Assembly: GCF_014855495.1 (NCBI RefSeq)
Contig: NZ_JACYFJ010000001.1
Span: forward strand, 1,116,001-1,180,000
Direction of reading: 5' to 3'
From: Euzebyella saccharophila
GTDB taxonomy: Bacteria; Bacteroidota; Bacteroidia; Flavobacteriales; Flavobacteriaceae
Length of the DNA: 64,000 nt
Below, piece by piece: positions 1 through 9,057 of this stretch; position 1 is the first letter of the stretch; each line of letters opens with the position of its first letter. Position numbers and translations under genes: made by a program. The notes under the pieces are model-generated. The model worked only from the letters and a program-made list of their open reading frames with translations. It was not told where the DNA came from and made no database searches.

Positions 1-1
1 G

Positions 2-682
2 GACAATGAGGCCAAGGTCATTGCCGGGGCTTATAGAATGGGGCTGGGGGCACAAATTTTTTCCAAATATGGTATTGACGGATTTTATCTTCAAGACCTC
101 TTTAGGTTTGAGCCGGAGCTTTTTTCAATGATGAGCCAGTCCATTGAAATGGGTAGGGCCTATATTATGAAAGAATATCAACAAAAACCAATGCCCCTTT
201 TTCTATTGTGGAAGGGAATTGTACATACAACGCTAAGACATCCGGAGCATAAATACCTTATTGGAGGGGTTAGTATCAGTAATCAGTTTTCCAATTTTTC
301 TAAGTCCTTGATGATAGAATTTATGAAAAGTAATTATTGGGATCCTTACGTGGCCCAATATGTGCGGCCCAAAAAAGAGTTTAAGGTAAAGTTAAAGGAT
401 GCCGATAAGGAGTTTGTATTTGACGAAACCCAGGCTGATTTAATAAAATTCGATAGGTTAATTGATGAGGTAGAACCGGGAAATCTCCGTTTGCCTGTAC
501 TTATAAAAAAGTACATCAAGCAAAATGCCAAGGTAGTGGCATTTAATGTGGACCCATTGTTCAATAATGCGGTGGACGGACTTATGTATATTAAAATAGC
601 CGATTTGCCGGAGAGCACGGTAAAACCTGTAATGGAAGAATTTCAAGCGGAATTGGAGCGTAAAATGATGGAAGCACAATAG
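2..682 (+). CDS. N-acyltransferase domain of a hemolysin-like (OlsB/OlsF-type) lipid acyltransferase, 5' end outside window
   Basis: The reading frame is open to the left edge, so only the C-terminal part (about 226 residues) is visible. Upstream of the first internal ATG at 38 the frame encodes DNEAKVIAGAYRMG, the start of the GNAT-like fold of the Acetyltransf_5/hemolysin family. The downstream segments YLQDLFRFEPE and MGRAYIMKEYQQKPMPLF also fit. Family members acylate the amino group of ornithine or glycine to build aminolipids. In Flavobacterium, OlsF fuses an N-terminal O-acyltransferase (PlsC) to such a C-terminal N-acyltransferase, and this could be the tail of a protein of that kind. 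That assignment is inference, since the N-terminus is missing. The stop lies 14 bp from the convergent GNAT gene. Confidence 0.7.
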   Translation, partial: DNEAKVIAGAYRMGLGAQIFSKYGIDGFYLQDLFRFEPELFSMMSQSIEMGRAYIMKEYQQKPMPLFLLWKGIVHTTLRHPEHKYLIGGVSISNQFSNFSKSLMIEFMKSNYWDPYVAQYVRPKKEFKVKLKDADKEFVFDETQADLIKFDRLIDEVEPGNLRLPVLIKKYIKQNAKVVAFNVDPLFNNAVDGLMYIKIADLPESTVKPVMEEFQAELERKMMEAQ

Positions 683-696
683 GAGCAGGAGGTAAA

Positions 697-1188
697 TTAA
701 TCCGAACCAACAGTCTTACTACGTCTTTCATAGAGAACGTTATCCTTCCACTCACCATTCTTTTTGCCAATTTTTTCCCTGGTGCCCAAAAACCTGAAAC
801 CCATTTTTTCATGTAGTCTTCTACTGCCCACATTCTCAGGAAAGATACCTGATTGAAGGGTCCACAATCCATTGGCTTCGCTTTCTGCAATGAGTTTTTG
901 CATCAATTTTGCACCCACGCCTTTCCCGCGTGCTTTTAGGGAAACATAGACGCTTACCTCACCCACACCTCCATACACACAACGACTGGAGACTGGGGAC
1001 AATGCTGCCCATCCTAAAATTTCATTGTTAGCTATGGCTACCAAACGGCATGATTTCATATGGGAACTATCCCAAGCCTCATAAGTAGGAATTTGCGTTT
1101 CAAAGGTGGCAATGCCCGTGGCAATGCCTTCTTGATAAATATTGGAAACAGCAGGCCAATGCTCGGCTTTCATTGAAACAATTTCCAT
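697..1188 (-). CDS. GNAT N-acetyltransferase, phosphinothricin acetyltransferase-like
   Basis: A 163-residue single-domain GNAT enzyme. The acetyl-CoA binding motif is visible as VSLKARGKGVGAKLM (R/Q-x-x-G-x-G/A signature), followed by SGIFPENVGSRRLHEKMGFR, typical of the PAT/MddA/YncA branch that acetylates the amino group of small amino-acid-like compounds such as methionine sulfoximine or phosphinothricin. The full family length is present and the start is an ATG. Substrate cannot be read from sequence. It stands alone between the convergent acyltransferase gene and a DUF4870-like gene on the same strand, 26 bp upstream. Confidence 0.85.
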   Translation of the reverse strand: MEIVSMKAEHWPAVSNIYQEGIATGIATFETQIPTYEAWDSSHMKSCRLVAIANNEILGWAALSPVSSRCVYGGVGEVSVYVSLKARGKGVGAKLMQKLIAESEANGLWTLQSGIFPENVGSRRLHEKMGFRFLGTREKIGKKNGEWKDNVLYERRSKTVGSD

Positions 1189-1214
1189 CGCTTAAACAAT
1201 TATAAGTTAGACTT

Positions 1215-1829
1215 TTAAAGGCCCTTGAACCAATCTTGAAAATACGTACCCAATCCTGCTATAGGGACCATTTTATTGTTGGCCGCATTCACAAGACTAA
1301 TGATGATGAGTATGAGACCTATGATGGCGGCAAAACAACCTACAATTGGGATAAAGCTAAGTACAATGGTTAAAAGCCAAATTCCAAGGGTTTGTCTAAT
1401 GTAAAAACTACCGAATTCTGTTTTGTTCTGGGAGTTCATTATCAAGGCTACAATCCAGCCAATAGCGGTTATATGCGAAATAATTGCCACGGTTTTTCCA
1501 CTATCGGGATTATTGGGGTCAAAGGTCTGCTTTACGTCATCTGCAAATTCATTGGCAGTTTTCTTTGCATCATTTGCAAAATCATTGGCCGCCTTTTTGG
1601 TGTCTTCCGTAAATTCTTTTCCTTTTTCCTTTGCCTTTTCAGAGAATTCTTCCGCCGCTTCCTTGGCGTCTTCAAACTTTTCCTTGGCTTTGTCGCCTAA
1701 AGAATCACTATTTTCCTTTGCATTATCAATAGCGTCAGAAGCTTCACTGGACAAATCTCCTTTTCCTTGGTTTAGCGGGTTGATGGCATCCTCCCCTTCG
1801 CCTTTTCCAAAATTTTTATCGTCAGACAT
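1215..1829 (-). CDS. membrane protein with LEA-like coiled region and C-terminal DUF4870-like domain
   Basis: 204 residues. Residues 1 to about 100 are highly charged and built from repeated Lys/Ala/Glu/Asp/Phe units (KAKEKGKEF, KKAANDFANDA, KKTANEFADDV), resembling LEA-type or apolipoprotein-like amphipathic helices. The C-terminal 95 residues hold about three hydrophobic segments (AIISHITAIGWIVALIM, LGIWLLTIVLSFIPIVG, CFAAIIGLILIIISLV), matching the DUF4870/Tic20-like pattern. The fused layout suggests an inner-membrane anchor with a soluble stress-protective helix, but no function is established. It lies in a row of unrelated minus-strand genes. Confidence 0.7.
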   Translation of the reverse strand: MSDDKNFGKGEGEDAINPLNQGKGDLSSEASDAIDNAKENSDSLGDKAKEKFEDAKEAAEEFSEKAKEKGKEFTEDTKKAANDFANDAKKTANEFADDVKQTFDPNNPDSGKTVAIISHITAIGWIVALIMNSQNKTEFGSFYIRQTLGIWLLTIVLSFIPIVGCFAAIIGLILIIISLVNAANNKMVPIAGLGTYFQDWFKGL

Positions 1830-1880
1830 GGTTGGTTGTATTAGTGGTTTAACATGCCTTAAATGTAGTTAATCTGTGGC

Positions 1881-2268
1881 TTATAAAAAAGCCTCATCGA
1901 TTGGTTCCCAGAGTTCTATCTTATTTCCATCGGGATCAAGTATCCACCCAAATTTACCATATTCATATTCCTCTATTTCGCCTACAACGGTTACTCCTTC
2001 TTTCTTTAGTACTTTTAGTAGTTCTTTTAGGTTTTCTACCCTAAAGTTCATCATAAAGGACGATTTACTGGGATGGTAGTAGTCCGTGTCTTCGCTCATA
2101 GGGCTCCACTGGGTTGAACAGTCCTTTCCTTCTTGATCCTTCCACCAAAAAGTACAGCCATATTGGTCTGTATTGAGTCCCAAATGTTTATTGTACCAGT
2201 TTTTAATGTGGTCCGGGTCCTTTGTCTTAAAAAAGAATCCCCCCCAGTCCTGTAACCCTTTTTTTCAT
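1881..2268 (-). pseudogene. VOC-family (glyoxalase-like) protein with a frameshift just after the start codon
   Basis: The clear reading frame (YGCTFWWKDQEGKDC to FGWILDPDGNKIELWEP) is the second half and core of a VOC dioxygenase/glyoxalase fold. The open frame extends upstream through LQDWGGFFFKTKDPDHIKNW, the normal beginning of this family, but meets TGA before any ATG. The only suitable ATG (2266-2268) is one base out of frame because the run at 2259-2265 has seven A residues (minus strand) where six would restore MKKKGLQDWGG. Either the gene is inactivated, translated by slippage on the homopolymer, or this is a sequencing indel. A TTG codon at 2183 would give a 100-residue product lacking the first beta strands. 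Confidence 0.65.
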
Positions 2269-2301
2269 ATGATATCTCTTTGTATGTTCACGCTCCTCAA
2301 G

Positions 2302-2757
2302 TTAACGCTTTACGTTCTTTTCATATAGAGCTATCCAGTCTTTTACCGTCATTTTAGAACACAGTTCCCCTATAAGATCATAAGGTATGTCATCCATAGA
2401 TTTAAATCGTATACAACTTTTGCCCATATCCAGCTTTCTTTTACAGTGCTTGGGGTATTCTGCAACAAACCAATCATAAAGTTGGGTGTCTGCGTAAATG
2501 CCCGAGTGATAGAGGGCTACATAATTTTTTTGGGAAGCCAGATTAATAAACGGAAGGGGCAATTTAGGGTCGCAGTGATAACCATTGGGGTAAACGGAAT
2601 GAGGCACTACAAAACCCAACATGCCATAACTGATCTGTTCTTGGAAATCTCGCGGTAGATTCGCCTTGATTTCCTTTCTTATTTTACTGATGACAGCCTG
2701 TCTTTCTTCAGGAAGTTGAGCAATATATTCTTCTGGCGAGTTGGCCTTGTATTGCAT
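2302..2757 (-). CDS. DUF1801 / YdhG-like protein
   Basis: 151 residues with the DUF1801 hallmarks: SPEEYIAQLPEERQAVISKIR near the N-terminus, ISYGMLGFVVPH in the middle and a C-terminal GKSCIRFKSMDDIPYDLI. This is the YdhG/YdeI-like fold, structurally related to frataxin. Some relatives are implicated in iron handling or stress, but no reaction is established. The stop of the upstream VOC gene (2760) leaves only 2 bp before this ATG, so the two are probably co-transcribed. Confidence 0.75.
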   Translation of the reverse strand: MQYKANSPEEYIAQLPEERQAVISKIRKEIKANLPRDFQEQISYGMLGFVVPHSVYPNGYHCDPKLPLPFINLASQKNYVALYHSGIYADTQLYDWFVAEYPKHCKRKLDMGKSCIRFKSMDDIPYDLIGELCSKMTVKDWIALYEKNVKR

Positions 2758-2759
2758 AG

Positions 2760-3131
2760 TTACACGTGTTGGTCAATAAGAATAGGGTTGCCGTCCGGAT
2801 CAATGAGTACCATGCTGCCAGGTCCCTTTGTGTTGGGGTCTACCTCTGTATTAATGGCCACGTTTTTACGTTTCAATTCTTTCTGAAGATCTCGAACATC
2901 CGTAAAATTTTCAAGGCTTTGTGCGTTTTCGTCCCAGCCAGGATTAAAGGTGAGGATGTTCTTTTCGAACATTCCCTGAAATAGCCCAACGGTTGCTTTT
3001 CCATTTTTTAATATCAGCCAATTCTGTTCCAGATGTCCTCCAAAAACGGTGAACCCTAAATTTTCATAAAACGCTTTGGAAGCATTGATGTCCTTAACAT
3101 TTAAGCTTACTGAAAAATTCCCTAATTCCAT
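2760..3131 (-). CDS. VOC-family glyoxalase/bleomycin-resistance-like protein
   Basis: 123 residues with the paired beta-alpha-beta-beta-beta modules of the vicinal oxygen chelate fold: SVSLNVKDINASKAFYENLGF at the N-terminus and PGSMVLIDPDGNPILIDQHV at the C-terminus. Members bind a metal and act on small electrophiles or sequester drugs; the substrate is unknown. It lies 2 bp upstream of the DUF1801 gene, with a second VOC gene nearby at 1881-2268. Confidence 0.8.
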   Translation of the reverse strand: MELGNFSVSLNVKDINASKAFYENLGFTVFGGHLEQNWLILKNGKATVGLFQGMFEKNILTFNPGWDENAQSLENFTDVRDLQKELKRKNVAINTEVDPNTKGPGSMVLIDPDGNPILIDQHV

Positions 3132-3189
3132 GGTGGTCGATTTTGGTTAGAGCGAAAGAAGGAAACCAAAAGTTTCCTGATGCTCTAAG

Positions 3190-4146
3190 TTAGCAAAAAT
3201 TTGCTTTAACCTTATCCACTATGGTTTGTGCAAGCTTTTCCAAACTTTCGAACGTCCAGCCGGCTACGTGGGGAGAAAGAATCACATTTTGGGCGTTTAC
3301 CAGATATTCAAAGGCTTCCGGTAGTTGGGACGTTTGTCCGTTTTCGCCCTTGAACATGTTTTTAAAAGATGATTTTTCGTATTCCAGCACATCGAGCCCG
3401 GCACCCAATATTTTCTTTGATTTAAGGGCGGCCACCAAATCTTCCGTAACCACACATTTGCCCCTGGCCGTATTCAACAACCATATTGGGTGATGAAATT
3501 TTTCGATAAACTCAGTATGAACCATGCCAATGGTGTTTTCCGTTTGTGGCACGTGAAGGCTTACCACATCACATCTTTGGTGGAACTCCATAATTCCTAC
3601 CTGTCTTGCATTTTCATCTCCTACACCACCTTGAATGTCATAGCAAATAACATCCTTTACGTCAAAACCCTTCAGTTTCTTGGCAAAGGCTTTGCCCATA
3701 TTTCCATAACCAATGATACCTACAGTTTTGCCTTCCAATTCTACGCCGCGGTTACCTTCTCGGTCCCAGATACCGGAACGTACTTCACGGTCTGCTTTGT
3801 TCAGATTGTTAAAAAGGGAAAGTAGCATTCCCAAAGCATGTTCGCCTACAGCATTTCTATTTCCCTCCGGTGCCGATGCTAAAAATATATCATTGGCAAC
3901 CGCTGTTTTCGTATCAATATTTTCCAGTCCGGCCCCTAATCTGCCAATAAACTTTAGCTTTTCTGCCTTTCTAATAAATTCTTGGTCTATGGTAAACCTG
4001 GACCGGATGATGAGACCGTCATATTCTTTAATTTTTTCTTCGATCTCTTGTTTGTTGGAGGTATAATCTTCGTGGTTCTCAAAACCAAGTTGTTCAAATT
4101 GTTCTATTAAAAGAGGGTGGTTTTGGTCTACGTGCAGTACTTTCAT
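3190..4146 (-). CDS. D-isomer-specific 2-hydroxyacid dehydrogenase (phosphoglycerate dehydrogenase-like)
   Basis: 318 residues, the length of short SerA-type enzymes without a C-terminal ACT domain. The NAD-binding motif is TVGIIGYGNMGKAFAKKL, followed by the family signature region (LHVPQTENTIGMV), the catalytic-arginine segment NTARGKCVV, LGAGLDVLEYE, and the catalytic histidine in LSPHVAGWTFES. It is expected to be a cytoplasmic NAD-dependent oxidoreductase acting on 3-phosphoglycerate or a related 2-hydroxyacid; the exact substrate cannot be told. The 270 bp upstream, before mgtE, hold no gene that I can support. Confidence 0.85.
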   Translation of the reverse strand: MKVLHVDQNHPLLIEQFEQLGFENHEDYTSNKQEIEEKIKEYDGLIIRSRFTIDQEFIRKAEKLKFIGRLGAGLENIDTKTAVANDIFLASAPEGNRNAVGEHALGMLLSLFNNLNKADREVRSGIWDREGNRGVELEGKTVGIIGYGNMGKAFAKKLKGFDVKDVICYDIQGGVGDENARQVGIMEFHQRCDVVSLHVPQTENTIGMVHTEFIEKFHHPIWLLNTARGKCVVTEDLVAALKSKKILGAGLDVLEYEKSSFKNMFKGENGQTSQLPEAFEYLVNAQNVILSPHVAGWTFESLEKLAQTIVDKVKANFC

Positions 4147-4420
4147 TCTTTTTGGTGTCTGTTTGATGCTCTACAGCTGGGTGATTGGTTTTTTCCGAAG
4201 CCCGTGAAATTAAGGGAATTTTAATAAATGTAAAATTATAGATGGCATCTAGTTGCTTCAAATGTCCTTTTTTTTAATGCTGATGGATAACTGGGTAGAG
4301 GTGAAAACCGAAAAATATCCTTGGATTTTGAGTTTACTTACTTAGAAAATAGGGTAATTATTTTTTCAGTTTTCGGGGTGGTATTCAACAGGTAGTAAAA
4401 ATAAAATTGAGGTAATTGTA

Positions 4421-5773
4421 TTAAATACCCAATACTATCTTGGCAATCCAGAAGTAGATGAGAATCCCAAAAATGTCATTGCTTGTTGTAATGAAGGGTC
4501 CAGTGGCAATGGCGGGGTCAATACCTCTTTTGTGTAAAAAAAGAGGAATAAAAGTGCCTATAAAACCAGCAACCAGAATGACGGCAATCAAAGAGATTGA
4601 AATTGCCAAGGCGGTAAGAAAATCGCCCTTCCAAACCCAAGTAAATAACAAAAGGATAGCAGCTAAGATTACCCCGTTCAAAAGGGCCAATAACATTTCT
4701 TTTATCAACCTGCTCCCTACACTTCCCTTTAAATCATCATTGGCCAAACCCTGTACGATTATGGCACTCGATTGTACCCCTACATTGCCGGCCATAGCCG
4801 CAATCAGAGGGGTAAAGAAGAACAGAATGGCATGTTTACTGATCATTTCCTCAAAACCGCCCATAATGGCCGCTGCGCCCACGCCTCCAACAAGGCCTAA
4901 AAAGAGCCAAGGTAAGCGGGCTCGTGTCAACTGCCAGATACTATCATCCGCTTCTACATCTTGGGAGATACCTGCCGCCATTTGGTAATCCTTATCTGCC
5001 TCTTCCCTTATGACGTCTACAATATCATCAATGGTAATACGGCCTACCAATCTGCCAATCTCGTCAACAACGGGAATGGCTTCCAAATCATATTTGGACA
5101 TGATCTTGGCCACTTCTTCCGGTTTTTCGTTAACATTGACAGAATCTACCTTTGGTATATATACATCGGCAATATGCGTTCGGGTAGAGGTGGTCAATAG
5201 GTCTTTTAAGGAAAGTCTACCCTTTAATTTATCCTCTTCGTCGACCACGTAAATGGAATGTACCCGTGTCACATTTTCGGCCTGGGCCCGCATCTCCTTT
5301 ACACATTTGAGGACATCCCAGTTTTCACGCACCTTAACCAATTCTTTGGCCATGAGTCCACCTGCGGAGTTTTCATCATATCGTAAAAGGTCTACAATAT
5401 CCTTCGCATGTTCCCGATCCTCAATTTCAGAAATTACTTCCTGAACGATACTGTTTGGCAGTTCTCCAATAATATCGGCCGCGTCATCCGTATCAAGCTC
5501 TCCTAGCTCATCTGCAATTTCCTTGGCGGAAAGATTTTTTAAAATGGCTTCCCTAACGTCTTCATCAAGTTCTGTAAGAACATCCGAAGTTTTATCCGTT
5601 TCTAGAAGTTTAATAAGGTAGGTGGCCTCGTCCTCATTGAGCTCGTTGATGATTTCTGCAATATCCGCATAGTGTACATCATCCATCAGTTTTACCAATT
5701 CGGTATTCTGTTGGCTGTCTATGAGCTGCTCTATTTGCTCTACAAGTTCGTCTGTTAGCTTAAATGGCGTCAT
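4421..5773 (-). CDS. mgtE: MgtE magnesium transporter
   Basis: 450 residues in the classical MgtE order. An N-terminal acidic superhelix (about residues 1-130, with repeated ELDTDDAADIIGELP-type MgtE_N units) is followed by two CBS domains (about 135-255, including VTRVHSIYVVDEEDKLKG and LEAIPVVDEIGRLVGR). Five membrane helices then form the Mg2+ pore, with PLIAAMAGNVGVQSSAI and GPFITTSNDIFGILIYF visible. It is a homodimeric inner-membrane Mg2+ channel gated by cytoplasmic Mg2+. It lies downstream of rsmA on the same strand, a pairing I recognise from other flavobacteria. Confidence 0.95.
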   Translation of the reverse strand: MTPFKLTDELVEQIEQLIDSQQNTELVKLMDDVHYADIAEIINELNEDEATYLIKLLETDKTSDVLTELDEDVREAILKNLSAKEIADELGELDTDDAADIIGELPNSIVQEVISEIEDREHAKDIVDLLRYDENSAGGLMAKELVKVRENWDVLKCVKEMRAQAENVTRVHSIYVVDEEDKLKGRLSLKDLLTTSTRTHIADVYIPKVDSVNVNEKPEEVAKIMSKYDLEAIPVVDEIGRLVGRITIDDIVDVIREEADKDYQMAAGISQDVEADDSIWQLTRARLPWLFLGLVGGVGAAAIMGGFEEMISKHAILFFFTPLIAAMAGNVGVQSSAIIVQGLANDDLKGSVGSRLIKEMLLALLNGVILAAILLLFTWVWKGDFLTALAISISLIAVILVAGFIGTFIPLFLHKRGIDPAIATGPFITTSNDIFGILIYFWIAKIVLGI

Positions 5774-5877
5774 AGTTCCCGAGGCATATTAGGATGACCG
5801 CGGCAAATCTAAAGAAAAAGGATTAAAGGGCTGTGCACTTTACGTTTTCTTAGTGGTACGAATGGCAATAAATAGGG

Positions 5878-6744
5878 TTATCCTAAATCTTTAGCTACCT
5901 TTTTTGTCAATTCTATAAAATCCTCCACACTTAACTGCTCTGGCCGTTTATCAAAAATTGTAGTACTCCGTAGCTCATCACTTAGCTCAAAAGTTTTTAA
6001 ACTGTTCCTAATGGTTTTTCTTCGTTGGTTAAATGCGGCCTTTACCACCCTAAAGAATAATTTTTCATCACAGTCTAAAGTAAAGTTCTCTTTTCGTGTT
6101 AAACGTAAAACACCGGATTGAACTTTAGGTGGAGGGTCAAAAACATGCGGGGGTACAGTAAATAAATATTCTGCATCGTAAAATGCTTGCACTAATACTG
6201 AGAGAATTCCGTAGGTTTTGTTACCCTCTTTTTCGCAGATACGTTGCGCCACTTCTTTTTGGAACATCCCGGAAAATTCAACAACCTGTTCTTTTATTTC
6301 CAGCATTTTAAATACAATCTGTGAAGAAATATTGTATGGAAAATTACCTGTGATGGCAAACTGTTCTTCTCCAAAAAGTGATGAAAGGTCATATTTTAAA
6401 AAATCCGCTTCAATAACCTCTAAGGTAGATTTGCCTAGCATCAGTTTTAGGTGCTCCAAGGGAAAACTATGGTTGAGGTAAATAATGGAATCGGAATCTA
6501 AGTCCATAGCTACCAACCTCATTTCTTTTTGTAAAAGGTATTTGGTAAGCACCCCCGTACCAGGGCCAATTTCAATTACATTGTTGTAATCGTCAAGTGA
6601 GAGGGTGTCCGCAATTTTTTGGGCCACTGTTTCGTCCTTTAAAAAATGCTGCCCTAAGTGTTTCTTGGCCTTTACCGGACTTTTTTCATGACTTGTTTGT
6701 GGGTCTGGGTTATATTTTCTTTTTCCTTTCTTTTTTTTGGACAT
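5878..6744 (-). CDS. rsmA: 16S rRNA dimethyladenosine transferase RsmA/KsgA
   Basis: 288 residues including a basic N-terminal tail ([11 protein letters not shown]). The SAM-binding motif I is [15 protein letters not shown], and the catalytic NLPY-type motif is present as [13 protein letters not shown]. The C-terminal small helical domain ends with [12 protein letters not shown]. The enzyme dimethylates the two adjacent adenosines of the 3'-terminal helix 45 of 16S rRNA during 30S assembly, using SAM. All key motifs are intact and the length is typical. It sits between the gamma-glutamylcyclotransferase-like gene and mgtE. Confidence 0.96.
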   Translation of the reverse strand: MSKKKKGKRKYNPDPQTSHEKSPVKAKKHLGQHFLKDETVAQKIADTLSLDDYNNVIEIGPGTGVLTKYLLQKEMRLVAMDLDSDSIIYLNHSFPLEHLKLMLGKSTLEVIEADFLKYDLSSLFGEEQFAITGNFPYNISSQIVFKMLEIKEQVVEFSGMFQKEVAQRICEKEGNKTYGILSVLVQAFYDAEYLFTVPPHVFDPPPKVQSGVLRLTRKENFTLDCDEKLFFRVVKAAFNQRRKTIRNSLKTFELSDELRSTTIFDKRPEQLSVEDFIELTKKVAKDLG

Positions 6745-6760
6745 ACAATGGTTTTATTGG

Positions 6761-7063
6761 CTATTTGGCAATATAAAGCCAAGCCTGTTTGCCAGATTTT
6801 AAGGGTACCAAAATACGTTGGTATTCCGGACCCTCATACCTGTCTGCTTGAATTAAATCTTGGGGAGTAACCTCAAGTATGGCCCCTGGCAATACCGCTT
6901 TTGGATTATCTGATTTTTGAACTAAAAGATATTTTCCATACGCCTTTTGTGTTGAAAGTATAAAACCAAGTGCTTCGTCTTTCCTCATGGGAAGTAGTCT
7001 TTTAAAAATGGCCAGTTGAATTTTTCTTTCCCTAAGGGTTCCGTAACTAAATAGGTATTCCAT
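6761..7063 (-). CDS. gamma-glutamylcyclotransferase-like (AIG2/GGACT) protein
   Basis: 100 residues. It opens with YLFSYGTLRERKIQ, the YGTL signature of the AIG2/GGCT fold, and contains ILEVTPQDLIQADRYEGPEYQR, where the acidic residue of the D-x-x-E segment matches the family's catalytic acid region. These enzymes release 5-oxoproline from gamma-glutamyl compounds; substrate is not predictable here. The ATG overlaps the end of the DUF4286 gene (7063), indicating translational coupling. Confidence 0.8.
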   Translation of the reverse strand: MEYLFSYGTLRERKIQLAIFKRLLPMRKDEALGFILSTQKAYGKYLLVQKSDNPKAVLPGAILEVTPQDLIQADRYEGPEYQRILVPLKSGKQAWLYIAK

Positions 7064-7374
7064 TAATGTTCACTTACCACTTTTAATTCTGTGCTAAAGG
7101 ATACAAATTTATTGGGAAATTTTTTTTGTTCTTGCTGAAATAAATGCGTGGAATCTTCTTCAAGATATTTTTCTAGGGTTTGTTTGTCAACAGTGGTATA
7201 TTGAACCGAATAGGTAACCCCGCCCATCTCTTCCTCTACCATAACTTGGGTCATTTTGGCGTTCAAAAATTTTCCCGTTGCCAGAATATTTGGGATATGT
7301 GTTTCCTTCATCCACTCTACCCATTCTTTATGAACGGCCTTTTCAATATTGGTGGTTACATTGTATATGTACAT
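7063..7374 (-). CDS. DUF4286 family protein
   Basis: 103 residues beginning MYIYNVTTNIEKAVHKEWVE and including TYSVQYTTVDKQTLEKYLEE, the pattern of DUF4286. The family is frequent in Bacteroidota, has a ferredoxin-like/ABM-type fold and no proven role. In this window it is upstream of, and probably in one transcript with, the AIG2-like gene, rsmA and perhaps mgtE. Confidence 0.75.
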   Translation of the reverse strand: MYIYNVTTNIEKAVHKEWVEWMKETHIPNILATGKFLNAKMTQVMVEEEMGGVTYSVQYTTVDKQTLEKYLEEDSTHLFQQEQKKFPNKFVSFSTELKVVSEH

Positions 7375-7380
7375 TGGATA

Positions 7381-9048
7381 TCAATTTTGTAAGATAGACA
7401 AAGCTTTTTCCAAGACTTCATCATGTCCATTTTTTATGCCATTTAAAGTGGGGCTTACCTCTATATCTATTCTAACTCCTTTTCTTTGGGTTTCTGTACC
7501 GTCAGGATAGAAAATTCCAATTCCTGTCATTCTTGTTTTAAGGTCTCCCGGAAGTGGAATTACACTCACATTTCCATCGGCGGCCAGGGTTTGGCTACCA
7601 ATAGTGGTGCATTTATTGTAAGTCTGAAGTGCCATGGCGGTAAATTCTGCATGGCTAATTGTTCTTTCGTTTACAAGGATAATAATTTCTCCTTTATAGT
7701 AATTGTTTATTTTCCCTTTCCCGCCGCAATTTAGAGTTTTTTGAAGTTTGAATTTACCGGGATATTTCAGGTCCGGTTCTGAGATTAGGACAAATGGTTT
7801 GCTTTCTGGATTTAGATAGTTACTAATAGCGTATAGTGTCCCTTTTGGGTAATTTCTAATATCGAATACTATTCCCTTAGTATTCATTAGCTCCACCATC
7901 ATTTCATCAACATCCTTTTGTTCTAATGCTCCTAAGTTTACATATCCTATATTGTTTTCTAATATTTTATATTTTTCGAATGATGGCCTTTCAAAATTAA
8001 AGTCTTTAAATTCATACCTGCCCACTTTTATAGTCATTGGTTTTTCATCCCTAATGATTTCAAGCCTTGTTGAATCTGTATTTCCATTAAAAATCTTGTC
8101 CCATGCATAGGCAAACTTAGCGTTATCATTAGAACCTTGAATGAGATGTTGTGCGTCTCTAAAAATTTCCATAACATCTCTATTGTCTTTTTTTACAATT
8201 ATGTCTCCAATTTTTAGGTTGTTCAAGAGGCTTAGCGAATCGTTATAGTGACCAGTAATAATTACCTTTTTATTTACCCAGTTAAATTTTGAAGGAATAA
8301 ACTTTGTTCCAAAGAATTTTTTAATCAAAGGTGTTGAAAATCCCGCATGACTATCATTAAGATGTACTACCAACTCCAGAATTGCCAAATGAAAATCAAG
8401 TTCGGTAGCGGCATTTTTAAATTTTGGGAGAGCGTTCATTAATGCGGTATCCCAACTAATATCCATTTGGTACTTATAAGGAAAGAAATATTCCACCATA
8501 TTCCATAACCTAAATAAAGTAAGGAGTCTAAAATTTTTGGATTTCCAACTTAGATTAAAATGCTGATGTTCATTCTGGGGGATAACATTTTTGGCGGCCC
8601 ATTTTGCTTTATTTTGAGATATGTAATGGGATTTACCAACTTGTCTATTGGATTCAATAAATGCTAATTGATCAATAAGTCTTTGATTGAAAGTGTTTTT
8701 GTCCCGTATCCAGGATAGATTAATGTTTTTATTTTGATGGTGTATATCGGGGTTTGATGAATGGCATTCTTTACAGTTTTTGACTTTTCCTAAAGAATTG
8801 ATCCAAATGGAAACAGTTTCTGAAAACTCATCTTTGGTAGAAATTGATTCAATCTGAGATAATATTGAAAATAATTCTTCATCCCAATTAAATTTGCCTT
8901 TTGTTACCTGTGGGTGATAATATTTTAAAAAACCCCAAATTTTACCAACACGAATTAATTTTTCATCTTCTTCCATTCTATTGCTGCTGGAGTAAGCTAT
9001 AAAGCAAACACCAAATACCAGAAAGAATAAAAGAAGTTTTTTCTTCAT
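7381..9048 (-). CDS. secreted S41-family (tail-specific) peptidase
   Basis: 555 residues. A hydrophobic N-terminal segment (LLLFFLVFGVCFIAYSS) is a signal peptide or membrane anchor. A substrate-recruiting region and a PDZ-like stretch (about residues 260-310, LKIGDIIVKKDNRDVMEIF) precede the S41 core: ENNIGYVNLGALEQKDV, MNTKGIVFDIRNYPKG, then ILVNERTISHAEFTAMALQ, where Ser in ISHAEF is the probable nucleophile, and GIGIFYPDGTETQRKGV. It should act in the periplasm or at the outer membrane. The gene is visibly more AT-rich than its neighbours, which may reflect insertion from elsewhere. It is 6 bp from the DUF4286 gene. Confidence 0.85.
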   Translation of the reverse strand: MKKKLLLFFLVFGVCFIAYSSSNRMEEDEKLIRVGKIWGFLKYYHPQVTKGKFNWDEELFSILSQIESISTKDEFSETVSIWINSLGKVKNCKECHSSNPDIHHQNKNINLSWIRDKNTFNQRLIDQLAFIESNRQVGKSHYISQNKAKWAAKNVIPQNEHQHFNLSWKSKNFRLLTLFRLWNMVEYFFPYKYQMDISWDTALMNALPKFKNAATELDFHLAILELVVHLNDSHAGFSTPLIKKFFGTKFIPSKFNWVNKKVIITGHYNDSLSLLNNLKIGDIIVKKDNRDVMEIFRDAQHLIQGSNDNAKFAYAWDKIFNGNTDSTRLEIIRDEKPMTIKVGRYEFKDFNFERPSFEKYKILENNIGYVNLGALEQKDVDEMMVELMNTKGIVFDIRNYPKGTLYAISNYLNPESKPFVLISEPDLKYPGKFKLQKTLNCGGKGKINNYYKGEIIILVNERTISHAEFTAMALQTYNKCTTIGSQTLAADGNVSVIPLPGDLKTRMTGIGIFYPDGTETQRKGVRIDIEVSPTLNGIKNGHDEVLEKALSILQN

Positions 9049-9057
9049 TTTGGCTAT

